NCBI RefSeq assembly: GCF_002797755.1
Contig: NZ_PGFI01000011.1
Location: forward strand, 930,001 to 994,000
From: Brevirhabdus pacifica
Lineage (GTDB): Bacteria > Pseudomonadota > Alphaproteobacteria > Rhodobacterales > Rhodobacteraceae
Length of the DNA stretch: 64,000 nucleotides
Direction of reading: 5' to 3'
This document shows positions 40,581 through 51,711 of this stretch, one piece after another; position 1 is the stretch's first letter, and each line of letters begins with the position of its first letter. Position numbers and translations under genes: made by a program. The notes beneath the pieces are model-generated. The model was not told the origin of the DNA. It saw only the letters and a list, made by a program, of their open reading frames with translations, and searched no databases.

Positions 40581-41835
40581 CGGGGATGATCCGTTCGGGC
40601 GCAAGGGGCGCGGGCGGGGTGGCAGCCGTGGCCGCCTTCAGCGGACCGGTGCGGGTGAACATCTCAAGCTGGCGGGCGGCGTTGCGGCGCAGGTCGAACT
40701 CGGCCGCGACATGGGCCCGCCCCGCCACGGCCAGGGCATGTGCTGCGTCAGGGTCGTCGCGGACCTCAACCAGCGCGCGGCGCAGGGCGTCGATGTCGCC
40801 CGGCTCGGTCATCAGCCCGGTCTCGCCATCGCGGATCAGCTCGGGGATGCCCGAGACGCGGGTGGAAATGGCGGGGCGCTGGTGGGCCAGCGCCTCGATC
40901 ATCACGTTGGGAATGCCTTCGGTCCGGCCCTTCGGCCCGATCACCGACGGGGCGACGCAGACATGCGCCGCCTCGATCAGGCCCGAGATTTCCTCGAACG
41001 GGCGCGCGCCCAGGAAGGCCACCCGCGCCTCCAGCCCCAGGTCCCGCGTCAGCGCCTCGAGGCGCGCACGCTCGGGGCCGTCGCCGGCCAGGTCCAGCCG
41101 CCAATCGCCATCCAGCCCCGCCAGCGCCGAGAGCAGCACGTCCACACCCTTTCGCTGTTGCAGGGCGCCCACGTAAAGGACGCGGAATGTCCCGTTCCGG
41201 GGCGCTGGGGGCAGGGCCGGGATCGCGGCCACGTCGACGCTGGAATGGATGACGTCGATATCGGCCTCGCCCACGCCCGCGACCTTGCGGGCCAGGAAGA
41301 CGCGGGTGAACTCGCTGACGCTGCGGACCGCCGAGGCGGCGGCGAATTTCTGGGCCAGCAGCCGTTGGCTGCGAAAGATGTCATGGGCCCGGCAGGAGAC
41401 CGAGTAGGGAACGCCGATGGCCGCGTTGACGATCCAGGCGGCGGTCGCCGGATGACCCGCAAACTCGGCATGGACATGGTCGGCGCCCCATTCGCGAAGC
41501 TCTTCGGCGATGCCGAGCGCGGCGGGCAGCAGGGCCAGCGACTTGGCCGCCATCACAGGCTCCGCCCCCTGGTGGCGCAGGATCCGCGCGGCCATCCAGG
41601 CGGCCGTGAGGGGATGGCGCAGGACGCCGGCCACCGCCGCGCCCGACCCAAGCCCCAGGTGCCGGGCCCGCCCGGCCAGCGGCGCGGCGAACCCGTGCAG
41701 GATCTGATCCTTGCGCCAGGGCGCCAGGTGATAGATCCGCAGGTCCACGCCCGCCTCCAGAAAGACCATCAGGTCGCGCAGGATGAAGGTCTCGGTCGTC
41801 TTGGGGAACTCGGTTACGAAAACGGCAAGTTTCAC
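40570..41835 (-). CDS. Glycosyltransferase family 4
   Basis: A 421-residue GT-B glycosyltransferase: N-terminal KLAVFVTEFPKTTETFILRD and a C-terminal nucleotide-sugar domain with FRVLYVGALQQRKGVDVLLS and the EX7E motif in TEGIPNVMIEALAHQRPAIS. It adds a sugar to the growing lipid-linked repeat on the cytoplasmic side. The start is GTG at 41835, overlapping the deacetylase stop (GTGA), so it is translationally coupled. No sugar specificity can be read. Confidence 0.88.
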   Translation of the reverse strand: MKLAVFVTEFPKTTETFILRDLMVFLEAGVDLRIYHLAPWRKDQILHGFAAPLAGRARHLGLGSGAAVAGVLRHPLTAAWMAARILRHQGAEPVMAAKSLALLPAALGIAEELREWGADHVHAEFAGHPATAAWIVNAAIGVPYSVSCRAHDIFRSQRLLAQKFAAASAVRSVSEFTRVFLARKVAGVGEADIDVIHSSVDVAAIPALPPAPRNGTFRVLYVGALQQRKGVDVLLSALAGLDGDWRLDLAGDGPERARLEALTRDLGLEARVAFLGARPFEEISGLIEAAHVCVAPSVIGPKGRTEGIPNVMIEALAHQRPAISTRVSGIPELIRDGETGLMTEPGDIDALRRALVEVRDDPDAAHALAVAGRAHVAAEFDLRRNAARQLEMFTRTGPLKAATAATPPAPLAPERIIPDAG

Positions 41836-43226
41836 GGCGTCGGTCCAGTCTTGGCAAGGGTTCGGGACGGGGCGGAAGAGGGGGCGGCCATGTCGTGCGG
41901 CCGGCTTCTGCGCAGGGGCGCTGTCAGGCGCTGCCCCGCGGTGACGGCGCGGCGGATGCCGCCCAGGGCCAGCAGCACCAGCCCCCAGTAGAGGTTGCCC
42001 TGGAAACAGCGCAGGGTGGCGCGAAACCCCAGGTCGTCGGCCAGCGGACAGCGCAGCCCGATCCAGTCCTGCCCGATATGGATGCGGCTGATCCGCTCGG
42101 TGGGCTCGTGGGGCGTGTTGCGCTCCCGCGCGCCGGTCGTGGCGACGAAGCCCGCCTTCACCGCTATGTCATGCGCGGCGGCGCTGGCCACGTTCTGCGG
42201 CCAGCAGAAGATGCGGGCGGGGCGGCCAAGTTCGGCCCGGAAGACCTGCTGACAGCGGGCAAAGACCTTCGTGACGCGGGCCGCGTATTCCGCCGGTGTC
42301 TCAAGGTTTTGCGGGGAGGAGCCGTCGGGCCTCCAGGCGCGGGCCGCCAGGGCAGGCGCGCTGCGGCGTACCGGCGCGCCCAGGGACACGATGGCGGGAG
42401 CGGCGGCCAGGTACCAGTCGTGCTTGGGCCCCTGATCGGCGGCCCATTGCTTCCAGGCCAGGCGTTTCCAGTTTCCGGCGGTCAGGGTCTCAAGCACGGC
42501 AGCCCCCGTCTCGACCCTTGCGTGGTCGGTCCCATGAGCCTCGATCGTGAAGACGCCCGAGGCTTCCATCTCGCGCAGTTCGTCCCAGCGCAGGTAGCCG
42601 TCCCAGCGGGGGGTGGCGCTGTCTTCCATGGTGGGGCGCAGGCCGGGGGCGGGATCGACGAAATCGATCGACACGAAAAGCGTGGCGCGCAACCCGTGGC
42701 GGCGCAGGATCGGCCAGGCCGCGACCCGGTTGTCGAGGTAGCCGTCATCGAAATGGAGCACTGCCAGATTGTCCGGTAGGGCCGCCCCGAACCTTCGCAT
42801 GCGCATCAGCTCGGCATCGTCGATGACGGTCACGCCCATGCGCCCCAGCTGCCCCATCTGGCGGTCCAGCACCTCGGGGCGGATCGAGATCTGTCGCGCC
42901 CAGGGCAGCCAGCCAGGCTGACGGCTGACGCTGTGATAGGTCAGCACCGGCACGCCGCCGGGCAGGATCATCGACGGATGCAGGACCAGCGCCGCAAGAC
43001 CCGCCCAGGCCAGCGCCGGCAGAAGGGCCCAGACCCCCGCGCCAAGGACCCAGCCGAGGGCAACCAGCAAAAGCGGGGCCGCCACCACCCAGCCCAGCCA
43101 GCCCAGCACCCGACGACGCCGCAGCGGCGCCCGGTCGGTGGGGTGCCGATCCTCGGGCCGGCAGGCGGCAGGGTCGGGGGCAGCGGATTGCGCGGCCCCG
43201 GGCAGGAGGTGAAGGGGATTGCCCAT
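41832..43226 (-). CDS. Polysaccharide deacetylase (NodB-type) with membrane anchor
   Basis: A 464-residue protein with two membrane helices in the first ~90 residues and a NodB-type carbohydrate esterase 4 domain: VPVLTYHSVS, LAVLHFDDGYLDNRVAAWPI (metal-binding Asp-Asp motif) and EAHGTDHARV (His-x3-His). It removes acetyl groups from a sugar in the periplasm. The ATG at 43226 is 4 nt after the stop of the sugar transferase gene. An acetylated exopolysaccharide or N-acetylhexosamine residue is the likely substrate. A C-terminal hydrophobic segment near 410-430 is also present. Confidence 0.82.
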   Translation of the reverse strand: MGNPLHLLPGAAQSAAPDPAACRPEDRHPTDRAPLRRRRVLGWLGWVVAAPLLLVALGWVLGAGVWALLPALAWAGLAALVLHPSMILPGGVPVLTYHSVSRQPGWLPWARQISIRPEVLDRQMGQLGRMGVTVIDDAELMRMRRFGAALPDNLAVLHFDDGYLDNRVAAWPILRRHGLRATLFVSIDFVDPAPGLRPTMEDSATPRWDGYLRWDELREMEASGVFTIEAHGTDHARVETGAAVLETLTAGNWKRLAWKQWAADQGPKHDWYLAAAPAIVSLGAPVRRSAPALAARAWRPDGSSPQNLETPAEYAARVTKVFARCQQVFRAELGRPARIFCWPQNVASAAAHDIAVKAGFVATTGARERNTPHEPTERISRIHIGQDWIGLRCPLADDLGFRATLRCFQGNLYWGLVLLALGGIRRAVTAGQRLTAPLRRSRPHDMAAPSSAPSRTLAKTGPTP

Positions 43227-43230
43227 CCGC

Positions 43231-44445
43231 TCAGCCCGGGATGACGGCGAGATCCAGGAAATACCGCTCGATCCGGTATCGGCCCAGCGGCGAGGGGATC
43301 GAGTAGGTCGCAAAATGGGCATAGCCCGACAGGCCGATCCCCATCGGCATCACCGACTTGATATGGGCGGTGATGCGCACCCGGGTGCGGCGGCCGCCCC
43401 GGCGCTTGCGCACCAGCTCCATGCTGTAGTCGCCCGGCGCCAGCGGCTGGGTCGTGGCGAATTGCAGGACCTCGTCGGACATGCCCCCAAGGGCGCCCGC
43501 GACCGGACCTTCGGGCGTTTCGATGTTGACCGTGGCGTTGCGCGGCTTGGCAAAGCCCGAGTAAAGCCAGCGGTGCGAGCCCACCGGCGAGCCCGCGTCA
43601 CGCAGGGCGGAGAACAGGGTCAGCACCCCCTTTATCAACACGTTCAGCCCCACGAGGAAGACGAACCCGGCCATGCGCGGGTAGTTGATATGGGTCCGGC
43701 AGCACATGGAGTTGAAGCGCGCCCGCACCCGTTTCGGCGTCTGGTGGGTCATCAACGCTTGCGCAAGCCCCGTGAGGCCCGGCCGCACCAGGAAGCGAAG
43801 CTCGTTGCCCGGGGCCTCGGCGGCATATTGAGCGGCCAGCTCGGGGCGGGTGGGGCGGGGGCCGAAAAAGACCATCTCGCCGCGCAGGATGTTGATGAGC
43901 TGCGGCAGCTCGTCCATGCGCGAGCTGCGCAGGTAGGAGCCGACCGAGGTTTCCAGCTGGGTCCGCTTGGGCAGGGTCCCGTTGCTGGTCGCCTTGGCGG
44001 CGCTGGGATCGAGCGTGCGGAATTTGAGGATCTGGAACGGCACCCCGTAACGGCCGATCCGGGTGCCGGAGTAGAAGATCTGGCGCGATCCCGACAGCAG
44101 GATGATCGCGGTGATGGTGAGGAACAGGGGCATGGTCGACAGGATCAGAAAGGCCGCCAGCCCCCGGTTCAGAACCTGGTCCAGCATCTCGTTCCGCGGC
44201 AGGTAGCCCGAGCGCAATTCGCGCCCGCTGAGCAGCCCGCGCGCCCGGCCGCCGTTGACCAGTCGCAGATGGCGTTTCCATATCGCCGAGCGCAGGGCGC
44301 TGTTGTCGCCCGCGCCTCTTGCTGGCGAGGGAATGGCCGACGCCGTTGCGGCGGCAATCCTGGCTGTCATCTTTGAAGGAAGGAACCGGCCGGGCAGGAA
44401 TTCTCCTGTCACGGGCGGCAGCGTCTCGGCCGGCTTGCTATCCAC
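43231..44445 (-). CDS. Initiating sugar-phosphate transferase (polyprenyl-phosphate type)
   Basis: A 404-residue protein with a membrane hairpin (LAAFLILSTMPLFLTITAII) and a bacterial sugar transferase domain: GVPFQILKFRTL, SRMDELPQLINILRGEMVFF, GPRP and FLVRPGLTGLAQ. It transfers a hexose-1-phosphate onto undecaprenyl phosphate and starts repeat synthesis. The C-terminal ~130 residues are an additional beta-rich domain not usual in this family. The start is uncertain: I used GTG at 44445 (GGAAAGAGA upstream); the frame is open to 44739, and an ATG at 44370 lacks a Shine-Dalgarno. Confidence 0.85.
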   Translation of the reverse strand: MDSKPAETLPPVTGEFLPGRFLPSKMTARIAAATASAIPSPARGAGDNSALRSAIWKRHLRLVNGGRARGLLSGRELRSGYLPRNEMLDQVLNRGLAAFLILSTMPLFLTITAIILLSGSRQIFYSGTRIGRYGVPFQILKFRTLDPSAAKATSNGTLPKRTQLETSVGSYLRSSRMDELPQLINILRGEMVFFGPRPTRPELAAQYAAEAPGNELRFLVRPGLTGLAQALMTHQTPKRVRARFNSMCCRTHINYPRMAGFVFLVGLNVLIKGVLTLFSALRDAGSPVGSHRWLYSGFAKPRNATVNIETPEGPVAGALGGMSDEVLQFATTQPLAPGDYSMELVRKRRGGRRTRVRITAHIKSVMPMGIGLSGYAHFATYSIPSPLGRYRIERYFLDLAVIPG

Positions 44446-44752
44446 GGCTGTCTCTTTCCAGTTCCCGTCCGCAACCCGCGCCGAAGAAGCAAAAGCCCCT
44501 TCGATCCGCCGCGAAACACGCGCCCGTCTCAATGCCACCCGCTTTCGGTGTTTGCCGGATGAGCCGATGACGCAAGCGAGGTCTTGGAAACAGTCTGTTT
44601 TTGGTCTGACGGATGACATGATTTTGCTGCAATTGCGCCTTTGCGCCCCTGTTGTGCCCAGATTGGTGGCGCAGGCCCGATTGTTTCCACGCGGGGGTTC
44701 AATCCGTTGACCCGGCGGTGATTGTTTGGGCGGGCGCAAAAGGACCGCGCTT
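44446..44752. other. Divergent intergenic region between sugar transferase and GT4 genes
   Basis: About 307 bp with an A+T-richer centre (about 44570-44640) containing the second AACAG-N-CTGTT palindrome. No independent gene is convincing; part of the sugar-transferase frame is open through it but without a start signal. Confidence 0.45.
44587..44600. promoter_or_regulatory. AACAG-N-CTGTT palindrome, copy 2 of 2 in the exopolysaccharide locus
   Basis: Reads AAACAG-T-CTGTTT, symmetric over 13 bp. It shares GAAACAGTCTGTT with copy 1. It is 141 bp before the sugar transferase start and 152 bp before the GT4 start. Confidence 0.45.
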
Positions 44753-45952
44753 GTGCAGAATCACGGCCCGTGGCAAGCCGTGGGGGTGTTGACGCCCTCC
44801 GATAACGCTTCGCTGCGCATCGGTTTCGCCCTGCCGCATCTGCGGGCAGGCGGGATCGAGGTGGGCGTGCTGGCTCTGGCCAACGAGCTGACGCGCCGTG
44901 GCCACCAGGTGCATCTGTTCCTGCGCCGGGCCGAGGGCCAGCTTCTGGAAGAGCTTGATCCGCGCGTCCGCCGCCACGACGCCGGGGGGCGCCGCGCCAT
45001 CGCCCTCTCGGGCTGGCTGGCCCGGGGGCTGACGCGCGAGGGCATCGCGCTTCTCTACAGCGGGACCAACGCGATGAACCTTGGCGCCGCGCTGGCGCTG
45101 CGGCGCATGACACCCGACGCACGCCCCGCGCATATGCTGTCAGAGCACAGTACCCCGGCCGCCTACCTGTCCCAGGCCAAATGGCCCATGCTGCGCCGCC
45201 TGGCGATGCGCGGGCTTTACCCCCGCGCCGATTGCTTGGTCGCGCCGCTTGAGGGGCTGGCGCGTGACTGGCTGGATCACTTGGGGTTGGACCGTCCACG
45301 GCCCGCGACCCTTCCCAACCCCGTCCTTCCCGATGCCCGGGAAGGGGCTGAGAGTGTCACCAAGGCCCCCCGCCAAGGGGTCGTCGCTGTCGGTCGGCTG
45401 CACCACGACAAGGGGTTCGACAAGCTGATCGCGGCGATGGCGCTGCTGCGCGACGGCGGGGCGGCCCCCGACCTGACGATCTGGGGCGAGGGCGCTGCCC
45501 GCCCCGCGTTGGAGCGGCAACTGGCTGAGTTGGGACTGTCTGAGAATATCCAGCTACCCGGCGTTACCCGCGAGTTGCCGGCGCGGCTGGCGCGGGCGCG
45601 GTTGTTGGTCGTGCCCTCCCGCCGCGAGGGGTTCGGAAACGTGGTGGTCGAGGCGCTGGCGGCCGGAACGCCGGTGCTGGCCACCGACTGCGCCGGGCCC
45701 GCGCATCTTCTGGCTGCTGCGGGCGGGGCGGGGCGCCTGCTGCCGCGCGACGCGCCGGACCTGCCGGGGCTGATCGCGCAGGCGATGACGGAAATGCTGG
45801 CAGGCGATACCGCGCTGGCCGAGGCTGCGCGGCGCGGGACGGCCATCGCGGCACCCTATCGTCTGGGTGCCGCGACCGACGCGTTCGAGGGACTGGCCCG
45901 CGCACTGCTGCGCGCCCGCCCCGCCTGGACGAACCCCGGGGACGGCACGTAA
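44753..45952 (+). CDS. Glycosyltransferase family 4
   Basis: A 399-residue GT-B protein: LRAGGIEVGVLALANELTRR near the N-terminus, KAPRQGVVAVGRLHHDKGFD at the start of the second domain, and the EX7E motif in REGFGNVVVEALAAGTPVLA. Substrate sugar unknown. I chose the GTG at 44753 because AAAGGA lies 8 nt upstream; the frame is open from a TTG at 44726. It is divergent from the sugar transferase and converges on thiC with a 21-bp gap. It is the last clear member of the exopolysaccharide locus. Confidence 0.85.
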   Translation: MQNHGPWQAVGVLTPSDNASLRIGFALPHLRAGGIEVGVLALANELTRRGHQVHLFLRRAEGQLLEELDPRVRRHDAGGRRAIALSGWLARGLTREGIALLYSGTNAMNLGAALALRRMTPDARPAHMLSEHSTPAAYLSQAKWPMLRRLAMRGLYPRADCLVAPLEGLARDWLDHLGLDRPRPATLPNPVLPDAREGAESVTKAPRQGVVAVGRLHHDKGFDKLIAAMALLRDGGAAPDLTIWGEGAARPALERQLAELGLSENIQLPGVTRELPARLARARLLVVPSRREGFGNVVVEALAAGTPVLATDCAGPAHLLAAAGGAGRLLPRDAPDLPGLIAQAMTEMLAGDTALAEAARRGTAIAAPYRLGAATDAFEGLARALLRARPAWTNPGDGT

Positions 45953-45973
45953 GCGCCGCCCCACGGGGATGGA

Positions 45974-48010
<2,037 letters not shown>

Positions 48011-48085
48011 ATGGTTAGGCGGTGGCGGGGGCCGGGTCAAGCGTGGCGGTGGCCCTGCGCGCCGGCCCGCCCAAGGAGGTCCCGC

Positions 48086-48871
48086 TCAGGCTGCCAGGTA
48101 GACGTCGAGGAACAGCATCACCACCAGCCCAACGGCCAGGCCGGCGGTGGCGTGGTTCTGGTGGCCGCTTCGGTGGGTTTCGGGAATGATCTCGTGGCTG
48201 ATGACGTAAAGCATCGCGCCCGCCGCGAAGGCGAGGCCCCAGGGCAGCAGCGGTTGCGAGATGGTGATCACGGCTGCACCCAGGATGCCGCCCAGCGGCT
48301 CGACCAGACCGGTCAGAGCCGCGATCCCGAAGGACCGCCGGCGTGAATAGTTCTCCCCCAGCAAGGCCACAGCCACCGCCAGCCCCTCGGGGGCATTCTG
48401 CAGGCCGATACCGATGGCCAGTGGCAGGCCGCTCTCGACCCCCTCGGCGCCGAAGCCCACGCCCACGGCCAAGCCTTCGGGGAAATTGTGGATGGTGATC
48501 GCCACGATGAACAGCCAGATCCGCCGGAGCGATGCTGCCTCGGGCCCCTCGCGGCCGGTCTTGAAATGCTCATGGGGCAGCAGCTCGTTCATCAGCGCGA
48601 CGGCGCCCATGCCCAGCAGGATCGAGATGCAGACGATCAGCGCAGGCCAGGCGCCCGCGCCAAGCCGCAGCTCGGCCGCGTCGAGGGCGGGAATGATCAG
48701 CGAGAAGAACGAGGCCGCCAGCATCACGCCGGCGGCAAAGCCCAGGGAGGTGTCGCGCATGCTGCGCGAGGGGCGGCGGCCGAATAGCACCGGCAGCGCG
48801 CCGACCGAGGTCATCAACCCCGCGGCAAGGCTGCCGAGAAAGCCCAGTTCGATCGGGGAAAGTTCAGGCAT
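48086..48871 (-). CDS. ZIP-family metal transporter
   Basis: A 261-residue protein with eight membrane helices. The ZIP signature HNFPEGLAVGVGF (fourth helix), QNAPEGLAVAVAL and VEPLGGILG (fifth helix) hold the metal ligands; a His/acidic loop (LPHEHFKTGREGPE) lies between helices 3 and 4. ZIP proteins bring Zn, Fe or Mn into the cytoplasm. It resembles the GufA/ZupT group. It is a single gene, divergent from the sucrose-phosphate-synthase-like gene and 75 bp before the TPP riboswitch; no Zur-like site was recognised upstream. Confidence 0.9.
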   Translation of the reverse strand: MPELSPIELGFLGSLAAGLMTSVGALPVLFGRRPSRSMRDTSLGFAAGVMLAASFFSLIIPALDAAELRLGAGAWPALIVCISILLGMGAVALMNELLPHEHFKTGREGPEAASLRRIWLFIVAITIHNFPEGLAVGVGFGAEGVESGLPLAIGIGLQNAPEGLAVAVALLGENYSRRRSFGIAALTGLVEPLGGILGAAVITISQPLLPWGLAFAAGAMLYVISHEIIPETHRSGHQNHATAGLAVGLVVMLFLDVYLAA

Positions 48872-49332
48872 GCATGATCCCGGCGGATGCGGGGTTCAGG
48901 GGGCGGACAACGGGGCGGGGAATCATGCACATGCTCCTTACTTGCAAATGGGGCTACACCAGAACGCGGCAAAGTTCAGCGGGATCCTTGTCGCACCGCA
49001 TTGGGCATGAATCGTGCCGGGTGGAGCAGGGCCAGGGGCGGGCGGCGTGGTCACGGGCCCGATTGCGCGGGGAATTGCCGGGCCGGGCGCCCGCGCGGGT
49101 CGGGCCGGAACCTCCACCCGCGTCGGGGGTTCAGGAAGTCACGCAAATACCTGTGCCCCCGAAGAAAACCCGGGCCGCCGGTTTGCGGGCAAGGCGGGGG
49201 GAGAATGGGCCGTGCAAAACGCGGTCGGTCAGATCCCGCCCATTCCGACGGGGATTGCAACAAAAGCTGAAACCTTTCGTGAGGGGAGGCGTTTTAAAGA
49301 TAATCAATTCACCCTCAACTGCGAGCAACTCA
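48872..49332. other. Intergenic region between the ZIP and sucrose-phosphate-synthase-like genes
   Basis: About 460 bp without a convincing gene. Near the plus-strand gene the DNA is A+T-rich (about 49285-49330) and includes GATAAT, a possible -10 element, with only a poor -35. No repeat or binding site was recognised in the rest. Confidence 0.45.
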
Positions 49333-51555
49333 ATGAGAATCTCTCATATAGCGTTGGGTGGTTGCTTTCGTGCGCCTCCTGTAGAATACGGAATCACCGA
49401 AGACACCGGTGGGCATATCGCCTACATCATGGACGCGGCCCACGCCCAGGCCCAGCTCTCCCAGATCCGGGGGGTCGAGATCCTGACCCGCCGCTTTTCG
49501 GACCCTCGGCTGGGCAGCCGCTATGAACAGATGCACGAGGATCTGGGCCATGGTGTCCGCCTCACCCGTATCTGGTCCGAGGATCACAGATATCTGGAAA
49601 AGGACGCCCTGATCCCCCAGCTCCCCTCGTTCACCGAGGGGGTGATTTCCTATCTGGAAAGCCTCGGGGACAAGCGGCCCGACCTGATCCACGCCCATTT
49701 CGCCGACGCCGCCGAGGTTGCGATCGCGATCCGCGAGCGGCTGGGCATCCCCTTCATCTACACCGCCCATTCGCTGGCCATCGACAAGCGCGAGGTCACG
49801 GGTCAGACGAACCCCTCGCTCGAGGCCCGGATCGAGCGGGAGGGCCGCGCCATCGCCGAAGCCGACGCGATCATCGCCTCCTCGCGCGACGAGGCCGAGC
49901 GTCAGTTGATGTGCTACCCCTCCGCCCGCCAGGAGCGGATTCACCGGGTGATGCCGGGGATCGGTCCCTGCGAGAAGGGCTGTGACAGCCGGCGCGCGCG
50001 CAAGCTGTTGCAACCCTTCCTGCGCGACATGGACAAGCCCCTGATCCTGACCATCGCCCGCCCGGTGGCCAAGAAGAACCTGCCCGCGCTGGTCGACATC
50101 TACGCCGAGACGCCGGGCCTCCGCGAAAAGGCCAACCTTGCCGTCATCGCGGGGCTTCGCGACGAGATCGGGGACGAGACCACTGAATCGGGCCGGGTGC
50201 ATCGCGGTCTGGTCGAGGCGGTGGACCGTCACAACCTTTACGGCTGCGTCGCCTATCCCAAGAAGCACGAGCCCGAAGACATCGCCTCGCTCTACACTTT
50301 GGCCTCGGAGGCCCGGGGCATCTTCGTCAATCCGGCCCTGACCGAGCCCTTCGGCCTGACCCTGCTGGAAGCGGCCTCTTACGGCTTGCCGGTGGTGGCG
50401 ACGGCCCATGGCGGCCCCGTCGATATCGTCGACCTGCTGCATCACGGTGTCTGCGCCGATCCGGGCGATCACAAGGCCTTCGGCGGCGCCATCCTAGAGC
50501 TGATCGACGACGACCAGCGCCGGGCCGAGGCGGCTCAGGCCGCTCGCACCAACAGCGCCCGCTGGAACTGGAAACGCTACGCGCTGGAACATCTGCGGAT
50601 CGCTAACCGGCTGGTGCGCCGGCCCCGTGTCCTGCGTCTGGCCACGCCCGAAATGGCCCTTTTCAGCGATATCGACAATACGCTCACCGGCAATCTGCGC
50701 GCCTCGGCCCGCTTTGCCGACTGGCGCTACGGGCAGCGGGGCTGGCTCTTCGCCGTGGCGACCGGCCGCTCCCTGCCCGAGGCCCGGTTCACCCTGTCCC
50801 GCTGGGGCCTGCCGGAGCCTGACCTCTTCATCTCGAGCGTCGGATCCGAGATCTACCGCAGTTCGGAAGAGGGGCTGGTCTTCGATTCCGACTATGCCGA
50901 TCACCTCTCCCAAGGGTGGGAGCCCGACCGCATTCGCGAGCTGCTGCGCGACTGCCCGGTGATCGTGCCCCAGGCCGATATCGAACAGCGCCGCTTCAAG
51001 GTCAGCTACTACACCCTGACCGAGGGCGCGCGGCAGCAGGTCTGCCGTCTGCTTTCGGAGGCCGGGCTGAAGGCGCGGGTGATCCTGTCCCACGGCAATT
51101 TCCTGGACATCCTGCCGGAACGCGCGGGCAAGGCCGCCGCAATGCGTTGGGTGGCCGAGCGGCGGACCCTGCAAATGGCCCAATGCGTGGCGGCCGGGGA
51201 TTCGGGCAACGACAGTGATCTGCTGGAAAGCTGTCACCGCTCCATCATCGTTCGCAACCACAGTGCCGAGCTGGATCACCTTGTCGATCTGCCGAATGTC
51301 TACCGTTCCAGCAAACCCTTCGCCGACGGCGTGCTGGAAGGTGTCGAGCGGTGGGCGGGTGCGCGCGCCACCCCCCGACGGATGCCCCAAGCCCCTGCGT
51401 CCGAGAAGGCGGCCCCCGGCTCCAAGCTGGAACGCGAGCTGGTCGATGCGCTGTCCGCCGTGGCCGCCGCACCCGAGGCGGGCGCCAAGCCCAAGACGCC
51501 GGGCGGCGCGGCCCCCAAGGCAGCCGAGGGGCCGGGCAGGCGCGATCTGCACTGA
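49333..51555 (+). CDS. Two-domain sucrose-phosphate synthase / phosphatase-like enzyme
   Basis: A 740-residue protein. Residues about 1-435 form a GT4 sucrose-phosphate-synthase-like domain (ITEDTGGHIAYIMDAAH, LTIARPVAKKNLPALVDIYA, and EPFGLTLLEAASYGLPVVAT with EX7E). Residues about 440-690 form an HAD sucrose-phosphatase-type domain (FSDIDNTLTG, SSVGSEIY, AGDSGNDSDLL). A basic Ala/Pro-rich tail follows. It probably makes and dephosphorylates a sucrose-like osmolyte; mannosylfructose is an alternative. The ATG at 49333 starts exactly at the conserved N-terminus, though the frame is open far upstream; the Shine-Dalgarno is weak. Confidence 0.8.
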   Translation: MRISHIALGGCFRAPPVEYGITEDTGGHIAYIMDAAHAQAQLSQIRGVEILTRRFSDPRLGSRYEQMHEDLGHGVRLTRIWSEDHRYLEKDALIPQLPSFTEGVISYLESLGDKRPDLIHAHFADAAEVAIAIRERLGIPFIYTAHSLAIDKREVTGQTNPSLEARIEREGRAIAEADAIIASSRDEAERQLMCYPSARQERIHRVMPGIGPCEKGCDSRRARKLLQPFLRDMDKPLILTIARPVAKKNLPALVDIYAETPGLREKANLAVIAGLRDEIGDETTESGRVHRGLVEAVDRHNLYGCVAYPKKHEPEDIASLYTLASEARGIFVNPALTEPFGLTLLEAASYGLPVVATAHGGPVDIVDLLHHGVCADPGDHKAFGGAILELIDDDQRRAEAAQAARTNSARWNWKRYALEHLRIANRLVRRPRVLRLATPEMALFSDIDNTLTGNLRASARFADWRYGQRGWLFAVATGRSLPEARFTLSRWGLPEPDLFISSVGSEIYRSSEEGLVFDSDYADHLSQGWEPDRIRELLRDCPVIVPQADIEQRRFKVSYYTLTEGARQQVCRLLSEAGLKARVILSHGNFLDILPERAGKAAAMRWVAERRTLQMAQCVAAGDSGNDSDLLESCHRSIIVRNHSAELDHLVDLPNVYRSSKPFADGVLEGVERWAGARATPRRMPQAPASEKAAPGSKLERELVDALSAVAAAPEAGAKPKTPGGAAPKAAEGPGRRDLH

Positions 51556-51571
51556 TCTAACAGAAGCCCGG

Positions 51572-51602
51572 GGGCGGGCCGCCAAGCGCGGCCCGCCCTT
51601 TT
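51572..51602 (+). terminator. Rho-independent terminator
   Basis: Perfect 11-bp stem (GGGCGGGCCGC at 51572-51582, GCGGCCCGCCC at 51588-51598), 5-nt loop and TTTT directly after, 16 nt past the stop of the sucrose-phosphate-synthase-like gene. Confidence 0.88.
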
Positions 51603-51711
51603 CCTTGGCGCTTTTCCTGGCGCTGGCATCGCGCGCCGCCCTCTTGGGGCTGGTCCTTGACGCCGGGTCGCGCTACCCCTCCAACAGCTAATTTTCGGAT
51701 GGGAGGAAGAC

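Noticed and set aside
49080-49332. Long in-frame N-terminal extension of the sucrose-phosphate-synthase-like gene (open from 48874).
   Set aside because: The conserved N-terminus of the family begins at 49333; the extension is low-complexity, Arg/Gly-rich and partly crosses a probable promoter.
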